Assembly (NCBI GenBank): GCA_002748285.1
Contig: PDSA01000006.1
Location: forward strand, 1-57,025
DNA from: Rhodobacterales bacterium
Lineage (GTDB): Bacteria; Pseudomonadota; Alphaproteobacteria; Rhodobacterales; Rhodobacteraceae
Reading direction: 5' to 3'
Length of the DNA stretch: 57,025 nucleotides
Shown here: piece after piece, positions 51,426 through 57,025 of the stretch
How the letters are laid out: every line of letters starts with the position of its first letter
Numbering within the stretch: the stretch's first letter is position 1
The notes under the pieces: generated by a model
Told to the model about the DNA's origin: nothing
The model's database searches: none
What the model saw: only the letters and a program-made list of their open reading frames with translations
Made by a program: the position numbers and the translations under genes

Positions 51426-51438
51426 TTCCCAGTGGCGG

Positions 51439-52641
51439 TTAGGACACCGAGAATTTCAGCAGTTTGATCGCGGCAAAATCGCTGACATCGCCGCCAACCC
51501 GTTTGGTGGCATAGAAAAGAACATGCGGCTTAGCGCTGAACGGATCACGCAGCACCCGCAGATCGGGGCGCTCGGCGATGGTGTAGCCGGCAGCGAAATC
51601 GCCAAAGGCAATCGCGGTGGCGTCCGAACCGATATCGGGCATGTCCTCGGCGATCAGCACCGGATAGCCCATCAGGCGGGCGGGCTCGCCAGCGGCCAGA
51701 CCATCGGACCACAGGAAGCGGCCATCGGCATCCTTCATCTTGCGCACCGCCCCGGCGGTTTTCGAGTTCATCATAAAGGTCGCCCCGGCCCGGTATTGCG
51801 CCCCCAGTGCATAGACCAGATCAATGATCGCATCCGCCGGCGTGGTGCCGTCAAAGTCACCATCAACACCGGTGGCGATATAGCCCAGATTGCCCCAGCT
51901 CCAAGCGGCATCGGCCACGGCGGTGTGAGTCAAAAAGCCCTTGGGCTTGTCCACCCCATCGCCATTGACAAAGGCCGCAGCTTCGGCGCGGGCGAATTTA
52001 TCGGCGATCCGGCCCGCCAGCCAGCCCTCAATGTCAAAGGCGCTGTCATCCAGCAGACGCTGGCTGGCCTTGGGCAGCGCGGAAAGCTCGTGCAGCGGGA
52101 TCGAAATGCGATCAATCGACTGCGTGCCGGTTTCGGCGGTGGCGGTGGTCTCATCGGCCCAGCCGGTGCCCACATCGGTGTGGTCGATCAGCACATCATA
52201 AGAGCTGGCCTCTATATTCACCACATTGGCGATGGAGCGCATCGACGCCGAGGAACGCAGCACTGACTGGATAGTATCAGCCGTCTGCGGATCGACCAGA
52301 TAACCGCCTTCCGAAGAAACAGCGCTGGACATGGCCTTGCCTTCCAGATCAATGCCTCGCAGCTCGGCCTCATCGCCAGAGCGCAGATAGGCGTTAAAGG
52401 CCTTCTGATGCGGCGCTTCACCTTCTGCAGCTGCCGACAGGATAGGTCTTTTATAGGTCATGGTCTTGCGCTCTTGCATGTTCAGCCGCTCTTCTTGTTG
52501 TTGAAGTCTTAAATTAAAGTTGTCTTTGAACTCGTTGAGATCATTGATAAAACTGGCCATCGCAGTCTTTACCTCGGCAGCCGGAGACAGGCCGGACAAC
52601 ACATCACTGCCGGCCCGAGCCTTGCGGTCGGTTTCGCTCAT
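51439..52641 (-). CDS. GTA major capsid protein, HK97 fold (g5)
   Basis: The 400-residue protein has an N-terminal coiled-coil delta domain (about 1-60, NDLNEFKDNFNLRLQQQEER) that the prohead protease should remove. The HK97 body follows: SSEGGYLVDPQTADTIQSV, SSYDVLIDHTDVGTGWADE, LPKASQRLLDDSAFDIEGWL and PVLIAEDMPDIG. AAGGA precedes the start. It is 67 bp after g4. Strong hairpins follow the stop. Confidence 0.95.
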   Translation of the reverse strand: MSETDRKARAGSDVLSGLSPAAEVKTAMASFINDLNEFKDNFNLRLQQQEERLNMQERKTMTYKRPILSAAAEGEAPHQKAFNAYLRSGDEAELRGIDLEGKAMSSAVSSEGGYLVDPQTADTIQSVLRSSASMRSIANVVNIEASSYDVLIDHTDVGTGWADETTATAETGTQSIDRISIPLHELSALPKASQRLLDDSAFDIEGWLAGRIADKFARAEAAAFVNGDGVDKPKGFLTHTAVADAAWSWGNLGYIATGVDGDFDGTTPADAIIDLVYALGAQYRAGATFMMNSKTAGAVRKMKDADGRFLWSDGLAAGEPARLMGYPVLIAEDMPDIGSDATAIAFGDFAAGYTIAERPDLRVLRDPFSAKPHVLFYATKRVGGDVSDFAAIKLLKFSVS

Positions 52642-52708
52642 TTATTGTTTCCTTGATTGTGGCTAGTTGCCTGGGGTGGCAAATCAGCCATGAGGTGAGA
52701 TCGCTGGC

Positions 52709-53272
52709 TCAGTCGCGGGCCAGCATGTGGCGGGCAGAGTTGAAAATGCCCGCCAGATCACGCAAAGCATCAGCATCCGGGGCATCCCTCTTAGCCCCGA
52801 CCCGCGCTTCCGGCAACATCGGGAATGTCACCAAAGAGACCTCCCAAAGATCCAGTTCCGCCAAGAGCCGCTGACCCTTGCCATTCCTATGTACCTTTTT
52901 GGTGCGATAACCGATGGACAAGCCATCAATCGCCCCGGCTTCGATCAGGGCGGCGGCCTCGCGCCCCTTGGCCACATCCAACAGCAAATGGCCTTTTACA
53001 TAGAGCCCCTTGCTGTCTTCAACCACCTCATCCCATACCCCGATCGGCTGAGTCGGGTCGTGCTGCCAGAGCATCTTCACATTGCGCCCGCGCCGCGCCA
53101 GATTGGCCAAAGATGCGGCATATGCCCCGGCCTCGACCACATCGCCGCCCTTGTCGCATTTGCCGAAATAGCTGGCATAGCCTTCGATCAGCGTGCCATC
53201 GGTGACGCTGACCGCATGATCTGCGACGCAGAATTTGCGCTCGAGCTTCATTTGATAAGAGTTTGATTCCAT
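52709..53272 (-). CDS. GTA prohead protease, HK97 family (g4)
   Basis: The 187-residue serine protease has the catalytic His in KMLWQHDPTQPIGVW and Ser in AIDGLSIGYRTKK, the HK97 prohead protease pattern (peptidase U35 type). It cleaves the capsid delta domain during maturation. It starts 10 bp after the g3.5 stop. Confidence 0.93.
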   Translation of the reverse strand: MESNSYQMKLERKFCVADHAVSVTDGTLIEGYASYFGKCDKGGDVVEAGAYAASLANLARRGRNVKMLWQHDPTQPIGVWDEVVEDSKGLYVKGHLLLDVAKGREAAALIEAGAIDGLSIGYRTKKVHRNGKGQRLLAELDLWEVSLVTFPMLPEARVGAKRDAPDADALRDLAGIFNSARHMLARD

Positions 53273-53282
53273 GCGAATTTCC

Positions 53283-53531
53283 TTATTGATGGGCTGCGTC
53301 CAGAAGCGACATGACCCCTTGGGTCAACACCACGGCCACCACGCCGTAAACCGCCAGCCATAGACGTTTTTCCAGCCGCTCGATCATGACCTCGATGCGT
53401 TCCAAACGATCCGAAAGGGCATCAAACTGCAATTTCGTCACCCGCTCATTGGCCTCGATCCGCGCGGTGGCAGCATCAAAGCTGTCATACAAAAACCGCG
53501 ACCCCGAGGCGTGCGTTCTGCCTGCGTTCAT
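53283..53531 (-). CDS. GTA small protein g3.5 (rcc01685-like, coiled coil plus membrane helix)
   Basis: The 82-residue protein has a charged coiled coil (SDRLERIEVMIERLEKRLWL) and a C-terminal hydrophobic helix (LAVYGVVAVVLTQGVMSLL). It matches the rcc01685 'GTA head formation' gene in position and design. It overlaps the portal stop by four bases. A membrane-bound head assembly or lysis-related role is possible, but unproven. Confidence 0.85.
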   Translation of the reverse strand: MNAGRTHASGSRFLYDSFDAATARIEANERVTKLQFDALSDRLERIEVMIERLEKRLWLAVYGVVAVVLTQGVMSLLDAAHQ

Positions 53532-54703
53532 TCCTCATCTGCCAGTTTTGGCAGCCCCAACAAGTTGCGTTTTTCAGCATCGGTCAGAAAGCTGGCCGCG
53601 CTGATGCGTTTCCACTGATTGTCACGTTCGACTGACAGGGCCGAAACCTGATCCAGATCCGGTTTCAGCTCAAACACCTCATGACCAAACCGCGCCAGCC
53701 AATCGGAAACCGAAGCCGCCACCCGCGTGGCCAGCGGCAACACCGTCAGGCGGTAAAAGGCGCGGTTGGCCTCCTGATAATTAGCATAGGTTGCGTCGCC
53801 GGGAATCCCCAGCAGCATCGGCGGCACCCCAAAGGCGATGGCAATTTCCCGCGCCGCCGCCTCCTTGGTTTTCTGAAACTCCATATCCGAGGGCGAAAAG
53901 CCCATCGGTTTCCAATCCAGCCCGCCTTCCAGCAACATCGGCCGGCCCGCATTGGCCGCGCCCTGATGCTGGCTGGCCATCTCATCGACCAGACGATCAT
54001 ATTGATCCGCACTCAGCGCCGCCTGCCCGTCCGTGCCGCGATAAACAATCGCCCCGGAGGGACGCGCGGCATTGTCCAGCAGGCTTTTGCTCCAGCGCGA
54101 GGCCGAATTATGCACATCCATCGCACTGGCCGCGGCCTGCATCGGCGAAAATCCGTAATGGTCATCCTGCGGCGAAAAGGTCTTGATATGGCAGATCGGC
54201 TGCATCTCTGCCGTCATCTCAAACCGATGCTTGCGCCCGCCCACCGCATATTCATAGGCAATCGGCCAGCCATCGGCCCCGGGCACCACATTCATCCGGT
54301 CGCTGCGCAAAACATGCAGCTCGACCGGAGCGCCCCTCTCATCCATCACCGCCTCCAGATAGCCATTGCCGGTCAGCAGCAGCTGGCCATAGAGCGCCTC
54401 AAACAACTCGGCCCGGCCTTGCGCGGCATTGGGACTGTTCACCAGCGACAGCACCGGATGTTCATCATAGCGGCGCTGGCGGTCTTGCAACACCAAAGGC
54501 AGGGCGGCGGCGGCTTCGGCCACCAGCTTGACACAGCGATAGCCCACCGGATTGCCCAGAAAACCGGAGCGGGTCAATGAAACCACATCCCGCGGGCTCC
54601 AGGCCACGCGCCCGGCCCCGTGATAGGCCACCACCGGCCCGGTGGCCGAAGCCTTTTGTTCCGGCGCCTGTGCTGCGCCCTTTCGAAAGAAATTAAACGC
54701 CAT
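53528..54703 (-). CDS. GTA portal protein, HK97 family (g3)
   Basis: The 391-residue protein is a phage portal of the HK97 type: VSLTRSGFLGNPVGYRCVKL, LYGQLLLTGNGYLEAVMDER, FSPQDDHYGFSPMQAAASAM and GVPPMLLGIPGDATYANYQE. It forms the 12-fold DNA gate at one vertex. I chose ATG 54703, eight bases after GAGGAG, over an ATG at 54736. A 293-bp gap separates it from the terminase, which is unusual for this cluster. Confidence 0.94.
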   Translation of the reverse strand: MAFNFFRKGAAQAPEQKASATGPVVAYHGAGRVAWSPRDVVSLTRSGFLGNPVGYRCVKLVAEAAAALPLVLQDRQRRYDEHPVLSLVNSPNAAQGRAELFEALYGQLLLTGNGYLEAVMDERGAPVELHVLRSDRMNVVPGADGWPIAYEYAVGGRKHRFEMTAEMQPICHIKTFSPQDDHYGFSPMQAAASAMDVHNSASRWSKSLLDNAARPSGAIVYRGTDGQAALSADQYDRLVDEMASQHQGAANAGRPMLLEGGLDWKPMGFSPSDMEFQKTKEAAAREIAIAFGVPPMLLGIPGDATYANYQEANRAFYRLTVLPLATRVAASVSDWLARFGHEVFELKPDLDQVSALSVERDNQWKRISAASFLTDAEKRNLLGLPKLADEE

Positions 54704-54996
54704 AGATGTGGCTCCTCGTCTTTTCGCCAAAAGCATTGATTGATAATGCAGGGGGGGGACGGGTTAATAATTGCCCGCCGGGACCCAATCCCCAATCTTT
54801 TAAAGTTAGGCACAACAGTAGGTTCGCGACCGACCCGAGGGCGGCCCACCACGCACTCAGAGACTGGCTAGAAAACCCGAGCCCAGCCGCCAAGCACAGC
54901 GGTTGCATTTCGCGCCCGCCCTGGGGGGCGGGTCGGGCGCGAACCGGATCGCAAGCGATCCGAAGGACCCGTATATGGGACCGCCGCTTATGCCGC
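54704..54996. other. terminase-portal gap with palindromic repeats
   Basis: This 293-bp stretch interrupts the compact GTA order. It holds a GC-rich palindrome (54910-54942, TCGCGCCCG...CGGGCGCGA) similar to the repeat at 36865-36900, then a perfect stem CGGATCGC-AA-GCGATCCG (54945-54962) just beyond the terminase stop. A run of eight or nine G residues occurs near 54751-54759. An open frame on the minus strand (54908-54693) is probably chance. I see no functional gene. Confidence 0.6.
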
Positions 54997-56340
54997 CTAT
55001 AATCCCCGAACCCTGGGCCTGCGCCATTTCGCGGCGGGCTCGATCATCAGCTCGTGCAGCGCCCAGACCAGAGCATCCACCCGATCCGGGCTGCCTTTGC
55101 CCTCATAGCCATGGGTGGTCATCAGGCACATCTGATCCTCCAGCGCCGCCAGCCCCCGCAGATGCTGCACCCGGCCTTGCTCGTATAACGCGGCGACGGG
55201 CTCGGCCCGGGCGACTTTGCCCCGTGCCGCCCGCACCGCCCGAAACGGCACCAGAGGGTCGATCTGACGGATCACCGCCTCGACCATATCGCCGCCCTGA
55301 TTGACTTCGGCCACCAGACGCTCGGCACCGAATTGCTCCATCATCGCCAGCGCCCGGCGGGCCCAATCGGTGGGCCGCGTCGCCCGCAGGCTGGCATCGG
55401 CCAGCACCACCGCCCGCCACTGGGACGGATCGCCCTGACATTTGGCCCCCACCACCACAATGCCGCATTCATCCGAGCCCTTATGCCCGGTCACCGGCGG
55501 ATCCACCGCCACCACGATGCGGTCCAGATCGCCCGCCTCCTCGCGCCGCAGCGCCTCGAGCATGGCCGAAGACCACAACGCGCCCTCGGCATCCTCAAGC
55601 AACACCCCGTCCAGCTCCTGACGCCCCAGCCGGGTGCCGGCATAGCGCGTCCGCACCTCGTCCAGAAACGAAGACGCCAGATAGGCGCGGTTGGCCTCGG
55701 TCGGGGCGTGGGTGACGACTGTGGTCGAATTGGCCAACAGCTTTTTCAGAACCGGCACATTTTTCGGCGTGGTGGTGACGCATTGACGCGGCGAAGTGCC
55801 CAGCCGCAGCCCGAATTGCAGCATGTCCCAGGCCTCTTCGCCCTTTTTCCATTTCGCCAGCTCATCCACCCAAGCGGCGTCAAATTGCGGGCCACGCAGG
55901 CTTTCCGGGTCATGGGCCGAGAAAATCTGCGCCACCGCGCCATTGGGCCAGAGCAGCTGCTTGCGCGTGGCCTGCCATTCGGGGCGGCGATCCGGCGGCG
56001 AACAGGCCAGAATGCCGCTTTCGCCAAACACCATCACCTCGCGGGCCTGTTCGATGGTTTCACCCACCAAAGCCACCCGACGCGCCCGGCCCATATCCTT
56101 GGGCCGTGGCCCTTCGACCTGGCTGCGCACCCATTCAGCCCCGGCGCGGGTTTTGCCCGCACCGCGCCCGCCCAAAATCACCCAGCTGCGCCAATCCCCT
56201 TCCGGGGGCAGCTGGTGATCAAAAGCCCAGAAATCAAACAGGTAAGGCAGCGACAGGATCGCGTTTTCGCCCAGCTCATCCAGAAATTTCTGTTGTATCT
56301 GCGGCGGCGCGCAGGCAAGCCATTCTGCGCCCGATTTCAT
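54997..56340 (-). CDS. GTA terminase large subunit (g2)
   Basis: The protein has the packaging ATPase Walker A GGRGAGKT, Walker B in FDAAWVDELAKW, and the C-terminal nuclease aspartates in VVAVDPPVTGHKGSDECG and PDRVDALVWALHEL. It packs headfuls of host DNA into GTA capsids. The start is uncertain: ATGs at 56424, 56373 and 56340 all lie within g1 and none has a good ribosome-binding site. I use 56340 (MKSGAEWLACAPPQIQQKFL), which keeps overlap lowest at 65 bases and gives 447 residues. Confidence 0.9.
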   Translation of the reverse strand: MKSGAEWLACAPPQIQQKFLDELGENAILSLPYLFDFWAFDHQLPPEGDWRSWVILGGRGAGKTRAGAEWVRSQVEGPRPKDMGRARRVALVGETIEQAREVMVFGESGILACSPPDRRPEWQATRKQLLWPNGAVAQIFSAHDPESLRGPQFDAAWVDELAKWKKGEEAWDMLQFGLRLGTSPRQCVTTTPKNVPVLKKLLANSTTVVTHAPTEANRAYLASSFLDEVRTRYAGTRLGRQELDGVLLEDAEGALWSSAMLEALRREEAGDLDRIVVAVDPPVTGHKGSDECGIVVVGAKCQGDPSQWRAVVLADASLRATRPTDWARRALAMMEQFGAERLVAEVNQGGDMVEAVIRQIDPLVPFRAVRAARGKVARAEPVAALYEQGRVQHLRGLAALEDQMCLMTTHGYEGKGSPDRVDALVWALHELMIEPAAKWRRPRVRGL

Positions 56341-56617
56341 CGCGTGCTGCGGCGAAATCGAGGGCGTATTCATGGACGATGCCCGCTGTTTGTTTTCGGA
56401 GCTTTTCAAGTTTTGCCCTTTCATCCAATGCGGTTTGCACCGCTTTGCTCAAGTCACGAATCCTCTGCGCCGCCTCTTTCGAGACGCCGTTTTCTTCGGC
56501 TTCGAGCGATGTGATTATTTCTTCGGTCCGGCTCAGCATCCGGCCAAAGTGCTTTTCGGCGATCAGGAGGATATCTTCCTGAGCGCCGTTGCCCCCAACG
56601 GGTGTCATCATTGTCAT
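56276..56617 (-). CDS. GTA terminase small subunit (g1)
   Basis: The 113-residue protein is mostly coiled coil (MLSRTEEIITSLEAEENGVS and VQTALDERAKLEKLRKQTAG), like the g1 protein of the R. capsulatus GTA, which recruits DNA to the large terminase. It overlaps g2 by at least 65 bases. The start is the first of clustered ATGs (56617, 56611 and 56608), with no strong Shine-Dalgarno sequence. It is the first gene behind the GTA promoter. Confidence 0.8.
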   Translation of the reverse strand: MTMMTPVGGNGAQEDILLIAEKHFGRMLSRTEEIITSLEAEENGVSKEAAQRIRDLSKAVQTALDERAKLEKLRKQTAGIVHEYALDFAAARDEIGRRMACLRAAADTTEISG

Positions 56618-56666
56618 GTGCTTACAACGTGCCTCTCATGCCTGTCTCCGCACGAGCAAAATGAAA

Positions 56667-56694
56667 AAGCAGCCAAGGACGGACCCGGCTGCTT
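56667..56694 (-). terminator. terminator-like hairpin in the GTA leader
   Basis: On the GTA strand AAGCAGCC pairs with GGCTGCTT around a 12-base loop, followed by TTTCATTTT (five consecutive T with the stem end). It starts about 20 bases after the predicted transcription start and ends 50 bp before g1. It could act as an attenuator or terminate a short leader RNA. Confidence 0.65.
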
Positions 56695-56719
56695 ACCCAC
56701 TTCTTCTAGCTTGCAACAA

Positions 56720-56748
56720 TGTATATGTCAGAGCGTTCGCTGAGTCAA
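56720..56748 (-). promoter_or_regulatory. sigma70-like promoter for the GTA operon
   Basis: On the minus strand TTGACT (56748-56743) and TATACA (56725-56720) are separated by exactly 17 bases. Transcription would begin near 56713, about 95 bases before g1. In R. capsulatus the GTA promoter is activated by GafA; I cannot match a GafA site here. Confidence 0.65.
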
Positions 56749-56790
56749 GCAAATTCGCCTCGCCCCGGCCGGTGGCACCGTGCGCTGGGA

Positions 56791-56805
56791 TTAACAAAAG
56801 GTTAT
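56791..56805. promoter_or_regulatory. near-consensus CtrA-type site upstream of the GTA promoter
   Basis: TTAA-CAAAAGG-TTAT matches the CtrA box TTAA-N7-TTAA at seven of eight positions. Its centre lies about 85 bases upstream of the predicted GTA transcription start. AT-rich sequence surrounds it, so chance is possible. Confidence 0.35.
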
Positions 56806-56823
56806 TTTTTACAAAGACTTACC

Positions 56824-56928
56824 TATAGCGTTTGACGAAATACCTGAAACATAGAGCATCACTTAACGCGTTGAAATCTTTGATTTCAGGCAGCGTTAAG
56901 TGATTCAGGTTTTTCGCATAACGCTTTA
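56824..56928 (+). repeat. 105-bp palindromic MITE-like element, copy E (full length)
   Basis: It is nearly identical to copy A over all 105 bp, with the same ends and inner palindromes. It lies about 75 bp upstream of the GTA -35 box and directly abuts the end of an IS5-type transposase. Confidence 0.85.
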
Positions 56929-57025
56929 GGCTCAGGACTCCTAGCCAGAAGATGACGGTTGCGGCGATGTAGATCGCGGAGATGAAGGTGTGGGCACATC
57001 GGTCGTAGCGCATGGCGATATGGTG
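56929..57025 (-). mobile_element. 3' end of an IS5-family insertion sequence (transposase C-terminus)
   Basis: The minus strand encodes AMRYDRCAHTFISAIYIAAT and then VIFWL, the C-terminal hallmark of many IS5-group transposases. The rest lies beyond the window. Where I would expect a stop after FWL, the codon is GGA, and the frame continues through GVLS and across MITE copy E to 56819. The CTCAGGACTC stretch at 56931-56940 could be part of the IS inverted repeat. Confidence 0.7.

Noticed and set aside
54693..54908. A 71-codon hydrophobic open frame in the terminase-portal gap.
   Set aside because: It has no ribosome-binding site, runs across the portal start and has no recognisable family; it is most likely chance in a repeat-bearing spacer.
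42333..56617. Interpretation of the phage-like cluster as an ordinary prophage with attachment sites.
   Set aside because: There is no integrase, excisionase, repressor, replication gene or flanking direct repeat, and gene order and sizes match GTA clusters.
56589..56828. A plus-strand open frame across the GTA leader (KMKKQPRTDPAAYPLLLAC).
   Set aside because: It reads through the terminator-like hairpin and promoter on the opposite strand and lacks a ribosome-binding site.
1..57025. tRNA or rRNA genes, CRISPR arrays, riboswitches.
   Set aside because: I looked through the intergenic gaps and saw no cloverleaf-like sequence ending in CCA, no regularly spaced direct repeats and no recognisable riboswitch core; a tRNAscan or Rfam search was not possible.

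Overview
This window looks like a chromosomal segment of a Rhodobacterales (roseobacter-type) alphaproteobacterium. The evidence is the GC-rich coding sequence, a GTTC-N7-GTTC type LexA box in front of uvrA, the ftsB-pdhA-pdhB-pdhC order with a lipoyl domain fused to the E1-beta subunit, and a complete gene transfer agent (GTA) structural cluster of the Rhodobacter capsulatus type. I saw no rRNA gene, tRNA gene, CRISPR array, integrase or replication origin.

Layout. 1-2.9 kb: the end of a flavin reductase, apt, and a translationally coupled ppx/gppA-rlmE pair. 3.1-9.5 kb: a one-carbon/corrinoid block (virulence-factor family protein, a MetF-like reductase, a methyltetrahydrofolate:corrinoid methyltransferase, a lipoprotein, a CoA-transferase and a 2Fe-2S/ASKHA corrinoid activator). 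It probably feeds methyl groups from a methylated substrate into folate, but the substrate-specific methyltransferase and the corrinoid protein are not in the window. 9.8-15.7 kb: pepF, hisB-hisH, pepN. 15.9-19.6 kb: envelope genes (L,D-transpeptidase followed by lpxD, diverging from a Tat-exported M15-like peptidase). 19.7-27.6 kb: a LysR regulator diverging from mmsA, then ybdK and a tight acyl-CoA dehydrogenase / 3-hydroxyisobutyryl-CoA hydrolase / mmsB / Crp-Fnr operon. This covers most of the lower valine pathway. 27.9-29.9 kb: an OmpA-like protein and a small membrane protein with an EF-hand-like loop. 30.3-36.8 kb: uvrA, a secreted hypothetical, a rhodanese, two overlapping cyclophilins and a class I aldolase. 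37-41 kb: ftsB and the pyruvate dehydrogenase genes behind a palindromic operator-like site. 41.1-56.6 kb, minus strand: the GTA cluster g1 to g15 in canonical order, followed by a small unknown gene and cysE.

The GTA cluster is the most interesting system here. Every structural gene is open. It carries several non-coding structures: a sigma70-like promoter followed at once by a terminator-like hairpin in the leader, strong hairpins directly after the capsid gene, a 49-bp MITE remnant between g9 and g8, and a 293-bp palindrome-bearing gap between terminase and portal. Its hub protein (g13) lacks two cysteines that I recall as iron-sulfur ligands in relatives.

Two interspersed repeat families punctuate the intergenic regions. 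One is a 105-bp palindromic, MITE-like element: three full copies and two internally deleted ones. The other is a GC-rich double-hairpin element with a compensatory stem change, plus shorter relatives, one of which forms a terminator. The right edge holds the 3' end of an IS5-type transposase abutting a MITE copy. Gene calls rest on motif recognition in the translated sequence; no database search was run.
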